NCBI RefSeq assembly: GCF_003258595.1
Contig: NZ_QHHQ01000007.1
Coordinates: 186,001 to 250,000 of the forward strand
Direction of reading: 5' to 3'
Length of the DNA: 64,000 nt
From: Acuticoccus sediminis
GTDB lineage: Bacteria > Pseudomonadota > Alphaproteobacteria > Rhizobiales > Amorphaceae
The position numbers and the translations under genes were made by a program. How positions within the stretch are numbered: the first letter of the stretch is position 1; the number at the start of each line of letters is the position of its first letter. Under the pieces are notes generated by a model that ran no database searches, was not told where the DNA came from, and was given only the letters and a program-made list of their open reading frames with translations. This document shows positions 21,539 to 31,300 of the stretch, piece by piece.

Positions 21539-21862
21539 GGGACGCGTCTTCTGTGTCGGATCGAGGTGGCGCAACTCCCCACTCCAGCGAAGCGGAACAT
21601 CGAATCTCGTAGGCCGCCCGATCCGGGAATGGCCATCGGCAAGGTCGCTCGCGCGATGCGAGAACTCAACCCGAGATGCGTGTGGCGAGGCAAATATTGA
21701 CCGCATCGCGCCGAATCGCCGCCATAATTTCTGCCATGCGGCATCCGGTCGACCCCGGTCAGCCTCGCCACAGCGTCAGCCGCGACATTGCAGCCAAACC
21801 GAAGCAAGCGTGACGGACCGTTCCCGCCGTCCGCCCGGCTTCGCCATGAGGGCGAGAGGCTG

Positions 21863-23959
21863 ATGTCGATACAATCCGTAACCCCGAAGCCGTTTGCCGG
21901 GATCGTGCCCGCCGGCATGCGCGACGTCGCCTTCGCGATCGGCGTCGTCGGCATGCTCGCGGTGCTGATCCTGCCGATTCCGACCTTCCTCATCGACGTG
22001 TCGCTGGCGCTGTCGATCGCGCTGTCGGTGCTGATCCTCATGGTGGCGCTGTGGATCGAGAAGCCGCTCGAGTTCTCGTCCTTCCCGACGATCCTGCTGA
22101 TGGCGACGATGATGCGGCTCGCGATCACCATCGCGACCACGCGGCTCATCCTGTCGCATGGCCACGAGGGCGTCACGGCGGCGGGCAACGTCATCGCCGG
22201 CTTCTCGAACTTCCTGATGTCCGGCGACTTCGTCATCGGCATCGTGGTGTTCCTGATCCTCGTGATCGTCAACTTCCTCGTGATCACGAAGGGCGCCACC
22301 CGGATCGCCGAGGTCGGCGCGCGCTTCACCCTGGACGCCATTCCGGGCAAACAGATGGCGATCGACGCGGACCTGTCGTCGGGCCTCATCAACGACGCCG
22401 AGGCGCAGCGCCGCCGCCGCGAGCTCGAGGAGGAGTCCTCCTTCTTCGGCTCCATGGACGGCGCGTCGAAGTTCGTGCGCGGGGAGGCGGTCGCCTCGCT
22501 CATCGTCATCGCGGTGAACATCTTCGGCGGCATCGTCATCGCGACGACGCGGCACGACATGCCGCTGTCGAAGGCGGCGGACGTGTTCACCCGCCTGTCG
22601 GTGGGCGACGGCCTGGTCGGGCAGATCCCGGCGCTCGTCATCTCGCTCGCGGCGGGTCTCCTCGTGTCCAAGGGCGGCACGCGCGGATCGGCCGACAAGG
22701 CGATCCTCGGCCAGCTCGGCGCCTACCCCAAGGCGCTGCTGATGGCGGCCGGGCTGATGGCGCTGTTCGCGATCTTCCCCGGGCTGCCGACCATCCCGTT
22801 CGTCATCCTGGCGAGCATCCTCGCCTTCGTCGCCTATACGATCCCGCGGCAGCGCAGGGCCGAGGCCGCGGCGGAGAAGGCGGCGGCCGAACGCAAGGCC
22901 GACGAGGAGGCACGCACCCAGAAGGATTCGGTGAAGGCCGAGCTCGACATTCCCGAGATCGAGCTCGTCGTCGGCAAGCAGCTCGCCCGCACCGTGCTGC
23001 GCTCGCCGACCGAGCTTGCGCACCGCGTGGCGAAGATCCGCCGCAAGTTCGCGCGCGAGTTCGGCTTCGTGATCCCCGAGATCAAGGTCACCGAAAGCCT
23101 GACCGTCCCCTCCAAGGGCTACGAGATCCACATCCACGGCACTGCGGTCGGGAGCCATGAGCTGCGCGTCGGCGACTACCTCATCGTCACCGCCGAGGCG
23201 CCGCCGCCGCAGGTGCCGCACGACGAGACCCGCGACCCCGCGTTCGGCATGAAGGCGGTGTGGATCAACGAGGCCTTCGCGGCGGACGTTAAGCGCGACG
23301 GCTTCGTCCCCATCGACAACCTCTCTGTCGTCCTGACCCACCTCGTCGAGATCACCCGCAACAACCTCGCGCAGCTCCTCTCCTACAAGGACATGCGCGC
23401 GCTGCTCGACCGGCTGGATCCGGAATACAAGCGCCTCATCGAGGAGATCGTGCCGTCGCAGATCTCCAACTCCGGCCTCCAGGCGGTGCTGAAGCTGCTG
23501 CTCGCCGAACGCGTCTCCATCCGCAACCTCCACCTCATCCTCGAGGCGATCGCGGAAGTGGCACCGCATGCCCGTCGGGCCGAGGTGGTGGCCGAGCACG
23601 TGCGCATCCGCATGGCGCAGCAGATCTGCGGCGACCTCGCCGAGAACGGCTCGCTCCATGTGCTGCGGCTCGGCAACCGCTGGGACCTCGCGTTCCACCA
23701 GGGGCTGAAGCGCGACGCCAAGGGCGAGGTGATCGAGCTCGCCATGGACCCGCGGATCGTCGAGGAGTTCGGCGAGGCCGCCTCGAAGGTCATCAACGAG
23801 ATGCTGGCGATCCACGCGCGCTTCGCCATCGTCACGGCACCGGACGCACGGCCCTATGTGCGCCTCATCATCGAGCGGATGTTCCCCTCGATTCCGGTCC
23901 TGTCGCACCTCGAGATCGCCCGCGGCACCACCGTCCAGCCGATCGGCGCCATCTCGTGA
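21863..23959 (+). CDS. flhA: Flagellar export protein FlhA
   Basis: The large integral membrane component of the flagellar type III export gate. In 698 residues there are about eight membrane helices in the N-terminal half, then the FHIPEP signature region ([17 protein letters not shown]), then a cytoplasmic domain that docks chaperone-substrate complexes. An Ala/Glu/Lys-rich linker (about residues 330-355) joins the two. I start at ATG 21863 ([10 protein letters not shown]), which gives the usual family length. It heads the operon; fliR overlaps it by 4 bases (GTGA). Confidence 0.97.
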   Translation: MSIQSVTPKPFAGIVPAGMRDVAFAIGVVGMLAVLILPIPTFLIDVSLALSIALSVLILMVALWIEKPLEFSSFPTILLMATMMRLAITIATTRLILSHGHEGVTAAGNVIAGFSNFLMSGDFVIGIVVFLILVIVNFLVITKGATRIAEVGARFTLDAIPGKQMAIDADLSSGLINDAEAQRRRRELEEESSFFGSMDGASKFVRGEAVASLIVIAVNIFGGIVIATTRHDMPLSKAADVFTRLSVGDGLVGQIPALVISLAAGLLVSKGGTRGSADKAILGQLGAYPKALLMAAGLMALFAIFPGLPTIPFVILASILAFVAYTIPRQRRAEAAAEKAAAERKADEEARTQKDSVKAELDIPEIELVVGKQLARTVLRSPTELAHRVAKIRRKFAREFGFVIPEIKVTESLTVPSKGYEIHIHGTAVGSHELRVGDYLIVTAEAPPPQVPHDETRDPAFGMKAVWINEAFAADVKRDGFVPIDNLSVVLTHLVEITRNNLAQLLSYKDMRALLDRLDPEYKRLIEEIVPSQISNSGLQAVLKLLLAERVSIRNLHLILEAIAEVAPHARRAEVVAEHVRIRMAQQICGDLAENGSLHVLRLGNRWDLAFHQGLKRDAKGEVIELAMDPRIVEEFGEAASKVINEMLAIHARFAIVTAPDARPYVRLIIERMFPSIPVLSHLEIARGTTVQPIGAIS

Positions 23960-24708
23960 CCGAGCCGGGGCCCGACGCCCTGGTGCTCGCCGTCGTGTTC
24001 GCCCGCGTCGGCGGGGTGTTCATGATCGCGCCGGGGCTGTCCTCCATGCGCGCGCCAGTGCAGGTGAAGCTCTTCGTCGCGCTCGGCATCGCGCTCGCGG
24101 TCGCGCCGCTCGTCCTCGACCGGGCGGTCGATGCGGTGGGGCAGGCGACGCCGGGCGACCTCGTCGCGGTCCTCGTCACCGAGACGATCATCGGCTTCCT
24201 CATCGGGCTCCTGTCTCGCTGCCTCATGATGGCGCTGCAGACGATCTCTGTGGGGATCGCCAACGCCATCGGCCTCGGCGGCGTGCCGGGTCTGACGCTG
24301 GAGGCCGGCGAGCAGGGGCAGGCGGCGGCGACGCTCTTCATGGCGACGGCGACCGTCATCATCTTCGTCGCGGACCTGCACTACGAGATCCTGCGCGCCC
24401 TCGTCGGCTCCTACCGGGTGCTGGCGCCCGGCGCGGTGCTCGACGTCCGGCAGTCGCTGGTGTCGGTCACGGACCAGCTCGCGGCCGCCTTCTTCGTGGC
24501 GCTGCGGCTCGCCGCGCCGTTCCTCATCTATTCGGTGGTGGTGAACTTCGCGATCGGCATCACCAACAAGCTGACGCCGTCGATCCCGGTGTTCTTCGTG
24601 TCGCTGCCGTTCGTCACCGCTGGCGGCCTCATCATGATGGCGCTCGCGATCCGGGAGGTGATGGTCGCCTTCTCCGACGCCTTCCGTCAGCTGACGGGGG
24701 CGCTATGA
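23956..24708 (+). CDS. fliR: Flagellar export protein FliR
   Basis: A 250-residue integral membrane protein of the flagellar export gate, which assembles with FliP and FliQ (not in this window). Six or so membrane segments are visible; [15 protein letters not shown] and [17 protein letters not shown] match conserved FliR regions. It starts at a GTG that overlaps the flhA stop (GTGA) and its own stop overlaps the next ATG (ATGA), so three genes are translationally coupled. Confidence 0.94.
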   Translation: MTEPGPDALVLAVVFARVGGVFMIAPGLSSMRAPVQVKLFVALGIALAVAPLVLDRAVDAVGQATPGDLVAVLVTETIIGFLIGLLSRCLMMALQTISVGIANAIGLGGVPGLTLEAGEQGQAAATLFMATATVIIFVADLHYEILRALVGSYRVLAPGAVLDVRQSLVSVTDQLAAAFFVALRLAAPFLIYSVVVNFAIGITNKLTPSIPVFFVSLPFVTAGGLIMMALAIREVMVAFSDAFRQLTGAL

Positions 24709-25082
24709 AGCGGCCCGAGCGGCTGGCGCGCCTGGCGCGGGCGCAGCGCGCGCTGGCGGACCTCGCCAAGGCTGAGAGCATCGCCGCCAACGCCCGCTAC
24801 GAGGACAGCCGCGCGCAGGCGGACGAGATCCTCAGCGCACTGAACGAGACCAGCGTCCTGCACGGCTTCGCGGTGTCCTCGATGGCCGAGACGCTGCGGC
24901 GCAACGGGCGCACCACGGAGCGGCTGCGGCGCGTCGCCGACGAGCGCGCGGGCCAGCATGCCCGCGAGGATCGGACCGCCGAGGTGCTGGAGGAGCGCGC
25001 GGCCGCCGCCAGCCTGCAAGCGCGGCGCAAGGCCGAGCGTCAGAGCATTGAAATTCTTGTCAGTTCTCCCCGGCGGCGGTGA
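24705..25082 (+). CDS. FliJ-like coiled-coil flagellar protein
   Basis: A 125-residue, highly charged, almost wholly helical protein (Ala 25 %-type composition, many Arg and Glu) starting at an ATG that overlaps the fliR stop. Shape, size and position fit a FliJ-like export-associated coiled coil, but sequence alone does not prove it. It contains two regions of likely coiled coil (about residues 5-50 and 65-115). Function inferred from context. Confidence 0.7.
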   Translation: MKRPERLARLARAQRALADLAKAESIAANARYEDSRAQADEILSALNETSVLHGFAVSSMAETLRRNGRTTERLRRVADERAGQHAREDRTAEVLEERAAAASLQARRKAERQSIEILVSSPRRR

Positions 25083-25159
25083 GCGCGGAACCACGCAAGC
25101 CTGTCGCCAGCCACCCTTCGTAACGTCGCCCCGAGCGCTGAGAGGTCGAAACCGAGACG

Positions 25160-25540
25160 ATGACGACCATACCCCCCATCAACGCCCTCCCGTCGGCGGA
25201 CCTCACTCCGCCCCTGCCCTCGTCCCGCGCCGCGCATCCGGCCGGGACCGGCGCCGCGCATCCGGAGTTCGCCGAGGCCATCCGGGCCGCGGCATCGTCC
25301 GCCATGCGCGCGCAGCGGGACACGTCCGTCGGCCAGGAGTTCGAGGCCGTCGCTCTGACCTCGTTCATTCAGCACCTGCTGCCGAGCGAGGATTCGATTG
25401 TGTGGGGCGGCCAGGCCGGCCGCCTGTGGCGCGGCGTATTTGCGCAACACCTCGCATCCGAGGTGGCCGCCGCCGGCGGCATCGGCATCGCCGACATCAT
25501 CAACACCACGCTCGCAGAGCGAACAGGAGACGGGTCATGA
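25160..25540 (+). CDS. Rod-binding protein (FlgJ N-terminal-like)
   Basis: A 126-residue protein with the rod-binding domain of FlgJ but without its peptidoglycan hydrolase half, as is usual in alphaproteobacteria. EFEAVALTSFIQHLLP and FAQHLASEVAAAGGIGIAD match the conserved core. It would cap the growing flagellar rod in the periplasm. About 77 bp separate it from the FliJ-like gene; its stop overlaps the next ATG (ATGA). Confidence 0.83.
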   Translation: MTTIPPINALPSADLTPPLPSSRAAHPAGTGAAHPEFAEAIRAAASSAMRAQRDTSVGQEFEAVALTSFIQHLLPSEDSIVWGGQAGRLWRGVFAQHLASEVAAAGGIGIADIINTTLAERTGDGS

Positions 25541-25893
25541 CGACCGGGATCACCAGCGCTGTCAGCCGCCTCGAAGGCCTGATCGACACCTCCATCGCCG
25601 CGATGAAGGCGAGTGCCAGCATCGACGACAAGGCCCTCGCCGACGCCAAGGGGCGCGCGCTGCTCGAGCTGTCGCGGCTCGGCCACTACCGGCCGGGCGA
25701 CGATGAGCAGCTCCTCGAGCAGGTCCGCCGCCTGCGCACCAAGCTCGCCACCGAGGAGAAGCTGCTGATGCGCCGCCTCGAGGCCGCGCGCGTCATCGCC
25801 GAGATCGTCACCGAGGCGGTCCTCGCCGAGGAATCGGACGGCACCTACGAGCCGCGCCCGCGGATGATGTCCGGCCTGGAGGCGCTGCAGTGA
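25537..25893 (+). CDS. FlgN-like flagellar chaperone candidate
   Basis: A 118-residue helical protein with ATGA overlap to the rod-binding gene and GTGA overlap to the next gene. Size, helical pattern (LEQVRRLRTKLATEEKLLMR) and position fit the FlgN family, which chaperones hook-associated proteins FlgK and FlgL. Sequence similarity cannot be tested here, so the call rests on context. Confidence 0.6.
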   Translation: MTTGITSAVSRLEGLIDTSIAAMKASASIDDKALADAKGRALLELSRLGHYRPGDDEQLLEQVRRLRTKLATEEKLLMRRLEAARVIAEIVTEAVLAEESDGTYEPRPRMMSGLEALQ

Positions 25894-26456
25894 GGGGAGC
25901 GCTCCTCGTCGGCATGTGGGCGGTCGTCGTGACGCTGGGGGCGGGCTACGCGGCCGCATCCTTCAAGCTCAGTGCCGGGGAGGAAGACGCCAAGCCCAAG
26001 CTGGAGGGGCTGCGTTACACCTCGCTGCCGACGATGAGCGTGCCCGTCGTCGAGAACGGCCGGGTCGAAGGCTACGTCGTCGTGCGCATGGTCTACACGG
26101 CCGACACGGCGGTGCTGCGCTCCCTGGCGTCCGAGCCCGACCCGTTCCTGACCGACGAAATCTTCCGCACGCTCTATTCGCGCGCCGAGACCGATTTCGG
26201 CAAGCTCTCCCGGCTCGACCTGACGACCTTCGCCGAAGAGGTGAGGGGCAAGGTCAACGAGCGGATGGGCGCCGAGGTCGTCCAGGACCTCCTGGTCGAC
26301 GGCCTCAACTACATCAACCTCACCGACCCCGACGCGATGCGCAAGGTGGCAGCCGCCGCCCAGAGCGCGGGCGTCACGCAAGACGCTGCCCGCAATCCCG
26401 ATGCCGGAGGCGGGTCGATGGCCGTGGGTTCCCATGGAGGGGGCCCGGCGAACTAA
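25890..26456 (+). CDS. FliL-like membrane protein of the flagellar operon
   Basis: A 188-residue protein with one N-terminal membrane helix (ALLVGMWAVVVTLGAGYAAA) and a periplasmic domain. The region with VEGYVVVRMVYTADTAVL, FLTDEIFRTLYSR and GAEVVQDLLVDGLNYI resembles the stomatin-like fold of FliL, which surrounds the stator units MotA/MotB. A Gly-rich tail ends it. It starts at GTG overlapping the stop of the FlgN-like gene. I infer FliL-like function from fold pattern and place. Confidence 0.62.
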   Translation: MRGALLVGMWAVVVTLGAGYAAASFKLSAGEEDAKPKLEGLRYTSLPTMSVPVVENGRVEGYVVVRMVYTADTAVLRSLASEPDPFLTDEIFRTLYSRAETDFGKLSRLDLTTFAEEVRGKVNERMGAEVVQDLLVDGLNYINLTDPDAMRKVAAAAQSAGVTQDAARNPDAGGGSMAVGSHGGGPAN

Positions 26457-26481
26457 CCGCTCTCAAGAGGACCGCATCCCG

Positions 26482-28158
26482 ATGTCAGTACTACTGCGCA
26501 TTCTCACCATCGTCGCGATCATGAGCGTCGCGATCGTCGCGCTCGTCGTGGTCGCCGCCACGGGGACCTCGTCCATGAACGCATCCATCGCCGGGCTGAA
26601 ACAGTCGGCGGCCCGGATGTTCACGGTGCTCGACATCGGAGGCGAGTTGCGCACGCTGGAATCGGACATCTCCCGTGTCGCCGATGCCGATTCGGTCGCC
26701 GAGGTCCAGGACGACGTCGGGCGCATCGCGAGGTCGGACAAGGCGCTCGTGAAGCTCCGCGACAAGCTCGTCGAGTTTGACCGCATGCGCGGGCAGACCG
26801 GCATGGGCTCGCTGGCGACGCTGGTCACCGAGATCCTCGCCGAGGTCGACGAGGCCCTCGACGATCCGGTCCTCCAGTCCGACGCCGGCGCCGCCGGTTC
26901 CGCGTTCGATAAGGTGCGCGCCACCCTCGAGGCCGCGCGCGAGCGGGTGAACTTCAATCGGTCGCAGTCGATCGACAACCTCACGAAGCTCGTGGACGAC
27001 GGCGAGGCGGCGGGCGCGACCGCGCTCTGGACGATCATCGCCTGCGGTGTCGGCGCGATCGTCGCCGGATTCGGCGTGTCCTACTGGATCGCGAGCTCCA
27101 GGATCGTCCGTCCTCTGGTCCTCGTGTCGAGCCGCATCCACGACCTCGAGGTCGGCGAGCTCGACCACGAGGTGGAGGGGACCGACCGCAAGGACGAGAT
27201 CGGCACCCTCGCCAAGACGGCCGAGGCGCTGCGGGTCCGCCTGCAGGAGATCGAGACGATGCGCCTCGCGGCCCGCCGGGAGCGCGAGGACCGGGCACAG
27301 AGCCAGAAGGATGCCATCGAGCGGCAGATCGCCCGGCTCGAGCAGGACGTGAACTCGGTGGTGCGGACGCTGTCCGCGGCCGCGACGCAGCTCTCATCGA
27401 GCGCCGGCCAGCTCCGTGGCAACGCGCAGACCTCGACCACGCAGTCCGACCGGGTCTCGCACGCCGCGGAGGAGACCTCCGCCAACGTTCAGGCCGTCGC
27501 CTCCGCCGCGGAGGAGCTTGCCGCGTCGGCGCAGGAGATCGGCGGCCAGGTCGCCCAGTCGACGCAGATCTCCATGGAGGCGCTGCAGCAGGCGGAGAGC
27601 GCGACGACAGTGGTGGAGGGGCTGTCCAATTCCGCCCGCAAGATCGGCCAGGTCGTCGACCTCATCGAGGACATCGCCAGCCAGACGAACCTCCTCGCCC
27701 TCAACGCCACGATCGAGGCGGCGCGGGCGGGCGATGCCGGCAAGGGCTTCGCAGTCGTGGCGATGGAGGTGAAGTCGCTGGCCGAGCAGACGGGCAATGC
27801 GACGAAGGAGATCTCGGCCCAGATCAACGCCGTCCAGGGCGACGTGGACCGCGTGGTCGATGCGATCCAGAGCCTGAAGTCGAGCTTCACGCGGGCCAAC
27901 GAGCTCGCGGGCAGCGTGGCCTCCGCCATCGAGCAGCAATCGGCCGCGACCAGCGCCATCGCACAGTCGGTGCAGCAGGCGGCAGTCTCCACGCAAGATG
28001 TCTCGTCCATCATCGTCGACGTGTCGAAGGCCGCGAACGACACCGGGACCGGCGCGAGCGAGATCGTCTCCGCCTCCGACGACCTTTCGAAGCAGGCCGA
28101 TACCCTGCGCAACCGGATGGCGAGCTTCATCGTCTCCATGCGCTCCGACGCCGCCTGA
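26482..28158 (+). CDS. Methyl-accepting chemotaxis protein
   Basis: A 558-residue chemoreceptor: membrane helix 1 (about 7-27), a periplasmic helical sensor (28-178), helix 2 (179-203), HAMP (about 203-256) and a long cytoplasmic coiled coil whose signalling tip is residues 396-430 (DIASQTNLLALNATIEAAR). No C-terminal pentapeptide tether for CheR is present. I start at ATG 26482 with AAGAGGA upstream. It is 26 bases before cheA and surely part of the same operon, so it is the cognate receptor of this system. Confidence 0.94.
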   Translation: MSVLLRILTIVAIMSVAIVALVVVAATGTSSMNASIAGLKQSAARMFTVLDIGGELRTLESDISRVADADSVAEVQDDVGRIARSDKALVKLRDKLVEFDRMRGQTGMGSLATLVTEILAEVDEALDDPVLQSDAGAAGSAFDKVRATLEAARERVNFNRSQSIDNLTKLVDDGEAAGATALWTIIACGVGAIVAGFGVSYWIASSRIVRPLVLVSSRIHDLEVGELDHEVEGTDRKDEIGTLAKTAEALRVRLQEIETMRLAARREREDRAQSQKDAIERQIARLEQDVNSVVRTLSAAATQLSSSAGQLRGNAQTSTTQSDRVSHAAEETSANVQAVASAAEELAASAQEIGGQVAQSTQISMEALQQAESATTVVEGLSNSARKIGQVVDLIEDIASQTNLLALNATIEAARAGDAGKGFAVVAMEVKSLAEQTGNATKEISAQINAVQGDVDRVVDAIQSLKSSFTRANELAGSVASAIEQQSAATSAIAQSVQQAAVSTQDVSSIIVDVSKAANDTGTGASEIVSASDDLSKQADTLRNRMASFIVSMRSDAA

Positions 28159-28184
28159 ACCTGACGCCGTAGAGGACTGACAGC

Positions 28185-30830
28185 ATGGACGGGATCGACG
28201 AACTCCTCGCCGAATTCATCACCGACACGACCGAGGCGCTGGAGCAGGTGGACGTCAAGCTGGTCGAGCTCGAGACCGAGCCCGAGCCGGCGGCGATGCT
28301 CAACGAGCTGTTCCGCCTGATGCACACGATCAAGGGCACGTGCGGCTTCCTCGGCCTGCCGCGCATGGCCGGTCTCGCGCACCACGCCGAGACGCTGATG
28401 GATCGCCTGCGCAACGGCGAGCCGGTCACGAACGACGCCATCGACGCGATGCTGCGCGTCGCGGACCGACTGAAGTTCCTGCTGGGCGCGATCGAGTCGA
28501 ACGGCGGCGCGGAGCCCGAGGGCGACGACGAGGCGATCATCCAGGCGCTGCAGCTCGCGGGCTCGGACGGCGCGTCGGAAGTCCCGGCGGCCGCCGTCGC
28601 GCACGACGAGGCGCCCGGGGCCGAGCCGGAGCCCGCCGCCATGCCGGCCGAGGAGGCCCCGAAGGCGGCTGCGGCGCCTCCCAAGCCCGCACCGAAACCC
28701 GCGGCCAAGCCGGCGGCGAAGGCCGAGGAGAAGTCGGCCGGCGGCGACGGCGGCGATGCCGGCTCCAGCTCCATCCGCGTGTCGGTCGAGACGCTCGAGC
28801 ACCTGATGACCGTCGTCTCAGAGCTGGTGCTGACGCGCAACGAGCTGACGGAGATCATGCGCAACGAGGAGCGCACGACCCACAAGCTCGCCCTGCAGCG
28901 CCTCTCCACCGTGACGGGCGAACTGCAACAGGCGGTCATGTCGACCCGGATGCAGCCGATCGGCAACGCCTGGCGCAAGCTTCCGCGCATCGTGCGCGAC
29001 GTCGCCGCGAGCCTCGGCAAGAACATCGAGCTCGAGATGAACGGCGCGCAGACCGAGCTCGACAGGCAGGTGCTGGAGTCCATCAAGGACCCGCTCATGC
29101 ACATGGTTCGGAACGCGGCCGACCACGGCCTCGAGACGCCGGCCGAGCGGCTCGCCTCCGGCAAGTCCGAGAAGGGTCACATCATCCTCAACGCCTACCA
29201 CGAAGGCGGGCAGATCCTCGTCGAGATCAGCGACGACGGGCGCGGTCTCAACGTCGACCGGATCAAGGCCAAGGCGGTCGAGCGTGGCATCACCACGCAG
29301 GAAGACGCCGACCGGATGACCAACGAGCAGATCTTCGGCTTCATCTTCGAGCCGGGCTTCTCGACCGCCGCCCAGGTCACCTCGGTCTCCGGGCGCGGCG
29401 TCGGCATGGACGTGGTGCAGTCGAACGTGGAGCGCATCGGCGGCTCGATCGACGTGCGCTCGGTGGAGGGGCAGGGGTCGATCTTCACCCTGAAGATTCC
29501 GCTGACGCTCGCCATCCTGCGGGCCCTCATCGTCGGCGTCGACGGCGAGGACTTCGCGATCCCGCAGACGTCGGTGGACGAGCTTCTGAAGGTGGAGCCC
29601 GGCGCGGCGCACTCGATCCAGCTCATCAAGGACTCGCCCGTCCTGCGCTCGCGCGACCGGCTGTTGCCGATCGTCGACCTGCGCACGATCCTGCAGCTTC
29701 CGTCCGCCTTCGACGAGAACGGCCAGCCGAGGATGGCGAACGAGCAGACCGAGGGCTTCGTGATGGTGATCCGTGCCCGGGGCCTGCGCTTCGGCATGCT
29801 GGTCGACTCGGTGCTGCGCACGGAGGAGATCGTGGTGAAGCCGCTCCCCGGCGCGCTGCGCAACATCGAGCACTTCTCCGGGTCGACCATCCTCGGCGAC
29901 GGCCGCGTGATCATGATCGTCGACCCGAACGGCGTGCGTTCGGCTGCTGCGACACCGTCGGAGGCGTCCATGGCTCCCTCGAACACCGAGGAGGAGGAGG
30001 CGGAGAACCAGGAGGACAAGCAGCTCCTCCTCATGTTCCGCGCCGCCTCGCACAACCGCAAGGCGCTGCCGATCAGCCTCATCACGCGCCTCGAGGACGT
30101 GTGCCTGACCGATGCCGACCAGTCGGAGGGCCAGTGGCACATCCAGTACAACAACGAGCTGATCCCGCTGGTGTGGTTCGGCGCGCCGCCCGACCCGACA
30201 TCGAAGGAGCGCAAGCCGCTCCTCGTCATGTCGGACGACGGCAAGTCGATGGGCCTCCTCGTGGACGAGATCGTCGACATCGTGGAGGACGTGGTCGACG
30301 TGCAGATCCCGTCCGAGCAGCAGGGGATCCTCGGCAGCGCCATCATCGGCGGCGCGCACGCGGAGGTCATCGACGTCGGCTACTTCCTCGGTCTCGCGTC
30401 CTCGCACTGGTTCGATCCGCACCAGCGCGCCAAGGTGGACGACACGGTCAAGATCCTGCTCGTCGACGACTCGCCCTTCTTCCGCAACCTCGTCGCCCCC
30501 GTGGTGCGCGCGGCCGGCTTCGACCCGGTGGTCTGCTCCTCCGGCGCCCAGGCGCTCGACAAGCTCCAGGGCGGCCTTCACCCGAAGGTCATCGTCACCG
30601 ACGTCGACATGCCTGAGATGGACGGCTTCGAGTTCGCCCGCGAAGCCCGCAAGATCGAGCGGCTCAAAAAGGTGCCGATCGTCGCGCTCACCGGCATGCT
30701 CACGGACGAGGCGATCGCCCAGGCCCGGGAAGGCGGGTTCTCCGACTACATCTCCAAGCTCGACCGCAACGGTCTCATCGACGCGCTGCGCGAGTTCACC
30801 AAGCCCAAGTCCGAGGAGGTCGCCGCGTGA
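28185..30830 (+). CDS. cheA: Chemotaxis kinase CheA with fused receiver domain
   Basis: An 881-residue hybrid kinase. Order: HPt domain with phospho-acceptor H47 (RLMHTIKGTCGFLG), a Pro/Ala/Lys linker where the CheY-binding P2 domain would normally be, the dimerisation domain, the ATPase domain (N-box NAADHGLETPAERL; GRGVGMDVV), a CheW-like domain, a second CheW-like domain (about 610-740) and a receiver domain from about 755 with D806 as phospho-acceptor and T836 and K858 conserved. No P2 domain can be seen. The receiver could compete for or relay phosphate. It overlaps cheW by 4 bases. Confidence 0.95.
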   Translation: MDGIDELLAEFITDTTEALEQVDVKLVELETEPEPAAMLNELFRLMHTIKGTCGFLGLPRMAGLAHHAETLMDRLRNGEPVTNDAIDAMLRVADRLKFLLGAIESNGGAEPEGDDEAIIQALQLAGSDGASEVPAAAVAHDEAPGAEPEPAAMPAEEAPKAAAAPPKPAPKPAAKPAAKAEEKSAGGDGGDAGSSSIRVSVETLEHLMTVVSELVLTRNELTEIMRNEERTTHKLALQRLSTVTGELQQAVMSTRMQPIGNAWRKLPRIVRDVAASLGKNIELEMNGAQTELDRQVLESIKDPLMHMVRNAADHGLETPAERLASGKSEKGHIILNAYHEGGQILVEISDDGRGLNVDRIKAKAVERGITTQEDADRMTNEQIFGFIFEPGFSTAAQVTSVSGRGVGMDVVQSNVERIGGSIDVRSVEGQGSIFTLKIPLTLAILRALIVGVDGEDFAIPQTSVDELLKVEPGAAHSIQLIKDSPVLRSRDRLLPIVDLRTILQLPSAFDENGQPRMANEQTEGFVMVIRARGLRFGMLVDSVLRTEEIVVKPLPGALRNIEHFSGSTILGDGRVIMIVDPNGVRSAAATPSEASMAPSNTEEEEAENQEDKQLLLMFRAASHNRKALPISLITRLEDVCLTDADQSEGQWHIQYNNELIPLVWFGAPPDPTSKERKPLLVMSDDGKSMGLLVDEIVDIVEDVVDVQIPSEQQGILGSAIIGGAHAEVIDVGYFLGLASSHWFDPHQRAKVDDTVKILLVDDSPFFRNLVAPVVRAAGFDPVVCSSGAQALDKLQGGLHPKVIVTDVDMPEMDGFEFAREARKIERLKKVPIVALTGMLTDEAIAQAREGGFSDYISKLDRNGLIDALREFTKPKSEEVAA

Positions 30831-31300
30831 CCAAGAGCCTGTCCCGCAACGCACTTCTGGACGAGGCGGACGGCTTCGTCACCGCCCGGCTCGCCGGGCA
30901 CTGGTTCGCGCTGCCGATCTCCGCCGTCCACGAGGTCTTCCTGCTGTCGCGCATCACCACGGTGCCGCAGTCGCCGCCGGGCATCATCGGCGTCCTCAAT
31001 CTGCGCGGCAGGATCGTCACGGCGCTGGACACGCGCCAGATCCTCGGCTTTCCACGCGCCGAGAAGCCGTCGACCATGGCGATCGGCATCGAGCGGCACG
31101 GCGAGCTCTTCGGCCTCGCCGTGGATGAGATGGGCGACGTCCTCACCTCGGTCGCGGCCGAGCGGGAGCCGGCGCCGATGAACCTCGACCGGCGTTGGCG
31201 CGAGATCGTCACCGGCGTTCAGCGGTCCGACAAGCACCTGGTGCTGATCGTGGCCGTGGACCGCTTGTTCGATGGCGTGACCTCGCTGGTTGCCGCATGA
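30827..31300 (+). CDS. cheW: Chemotaxis coupling protein CheW
   Basis: A 157-residue CheW that bridges receptors and CheA. The conserved core is visible: GHWFALPISAVHEVF, PPGIIGVLNLRGRIV and LFGLAVDEMGDVL. It starts at GTG overlapping the cheA stop (GTGA) and its stop overlaps the cheB ATG (ATGA). Confidence 0.95.
   Translation: MTKSLSRNALLDEADGFVTARLAGHWFALPISAVHEVFLLSRITTVPQSPPGIIGVLNLRGRIVTALDTRQILGFPRAEKPSTMAIGIERHGELFGLAVDEMGDVLTSVAAEREPAPMNLDRRWREIVTGVQRSDKHLVLIVAVDRLFDGVTSLVAA

Noticed and set aside
25228-25270. Repeated cgccgcgcatccgg within the rod-binding gene
   Set aside because: Two copies in a low-complexity Ala/His/Pro linker; an ordinary feature of GC-rich coding DNA.
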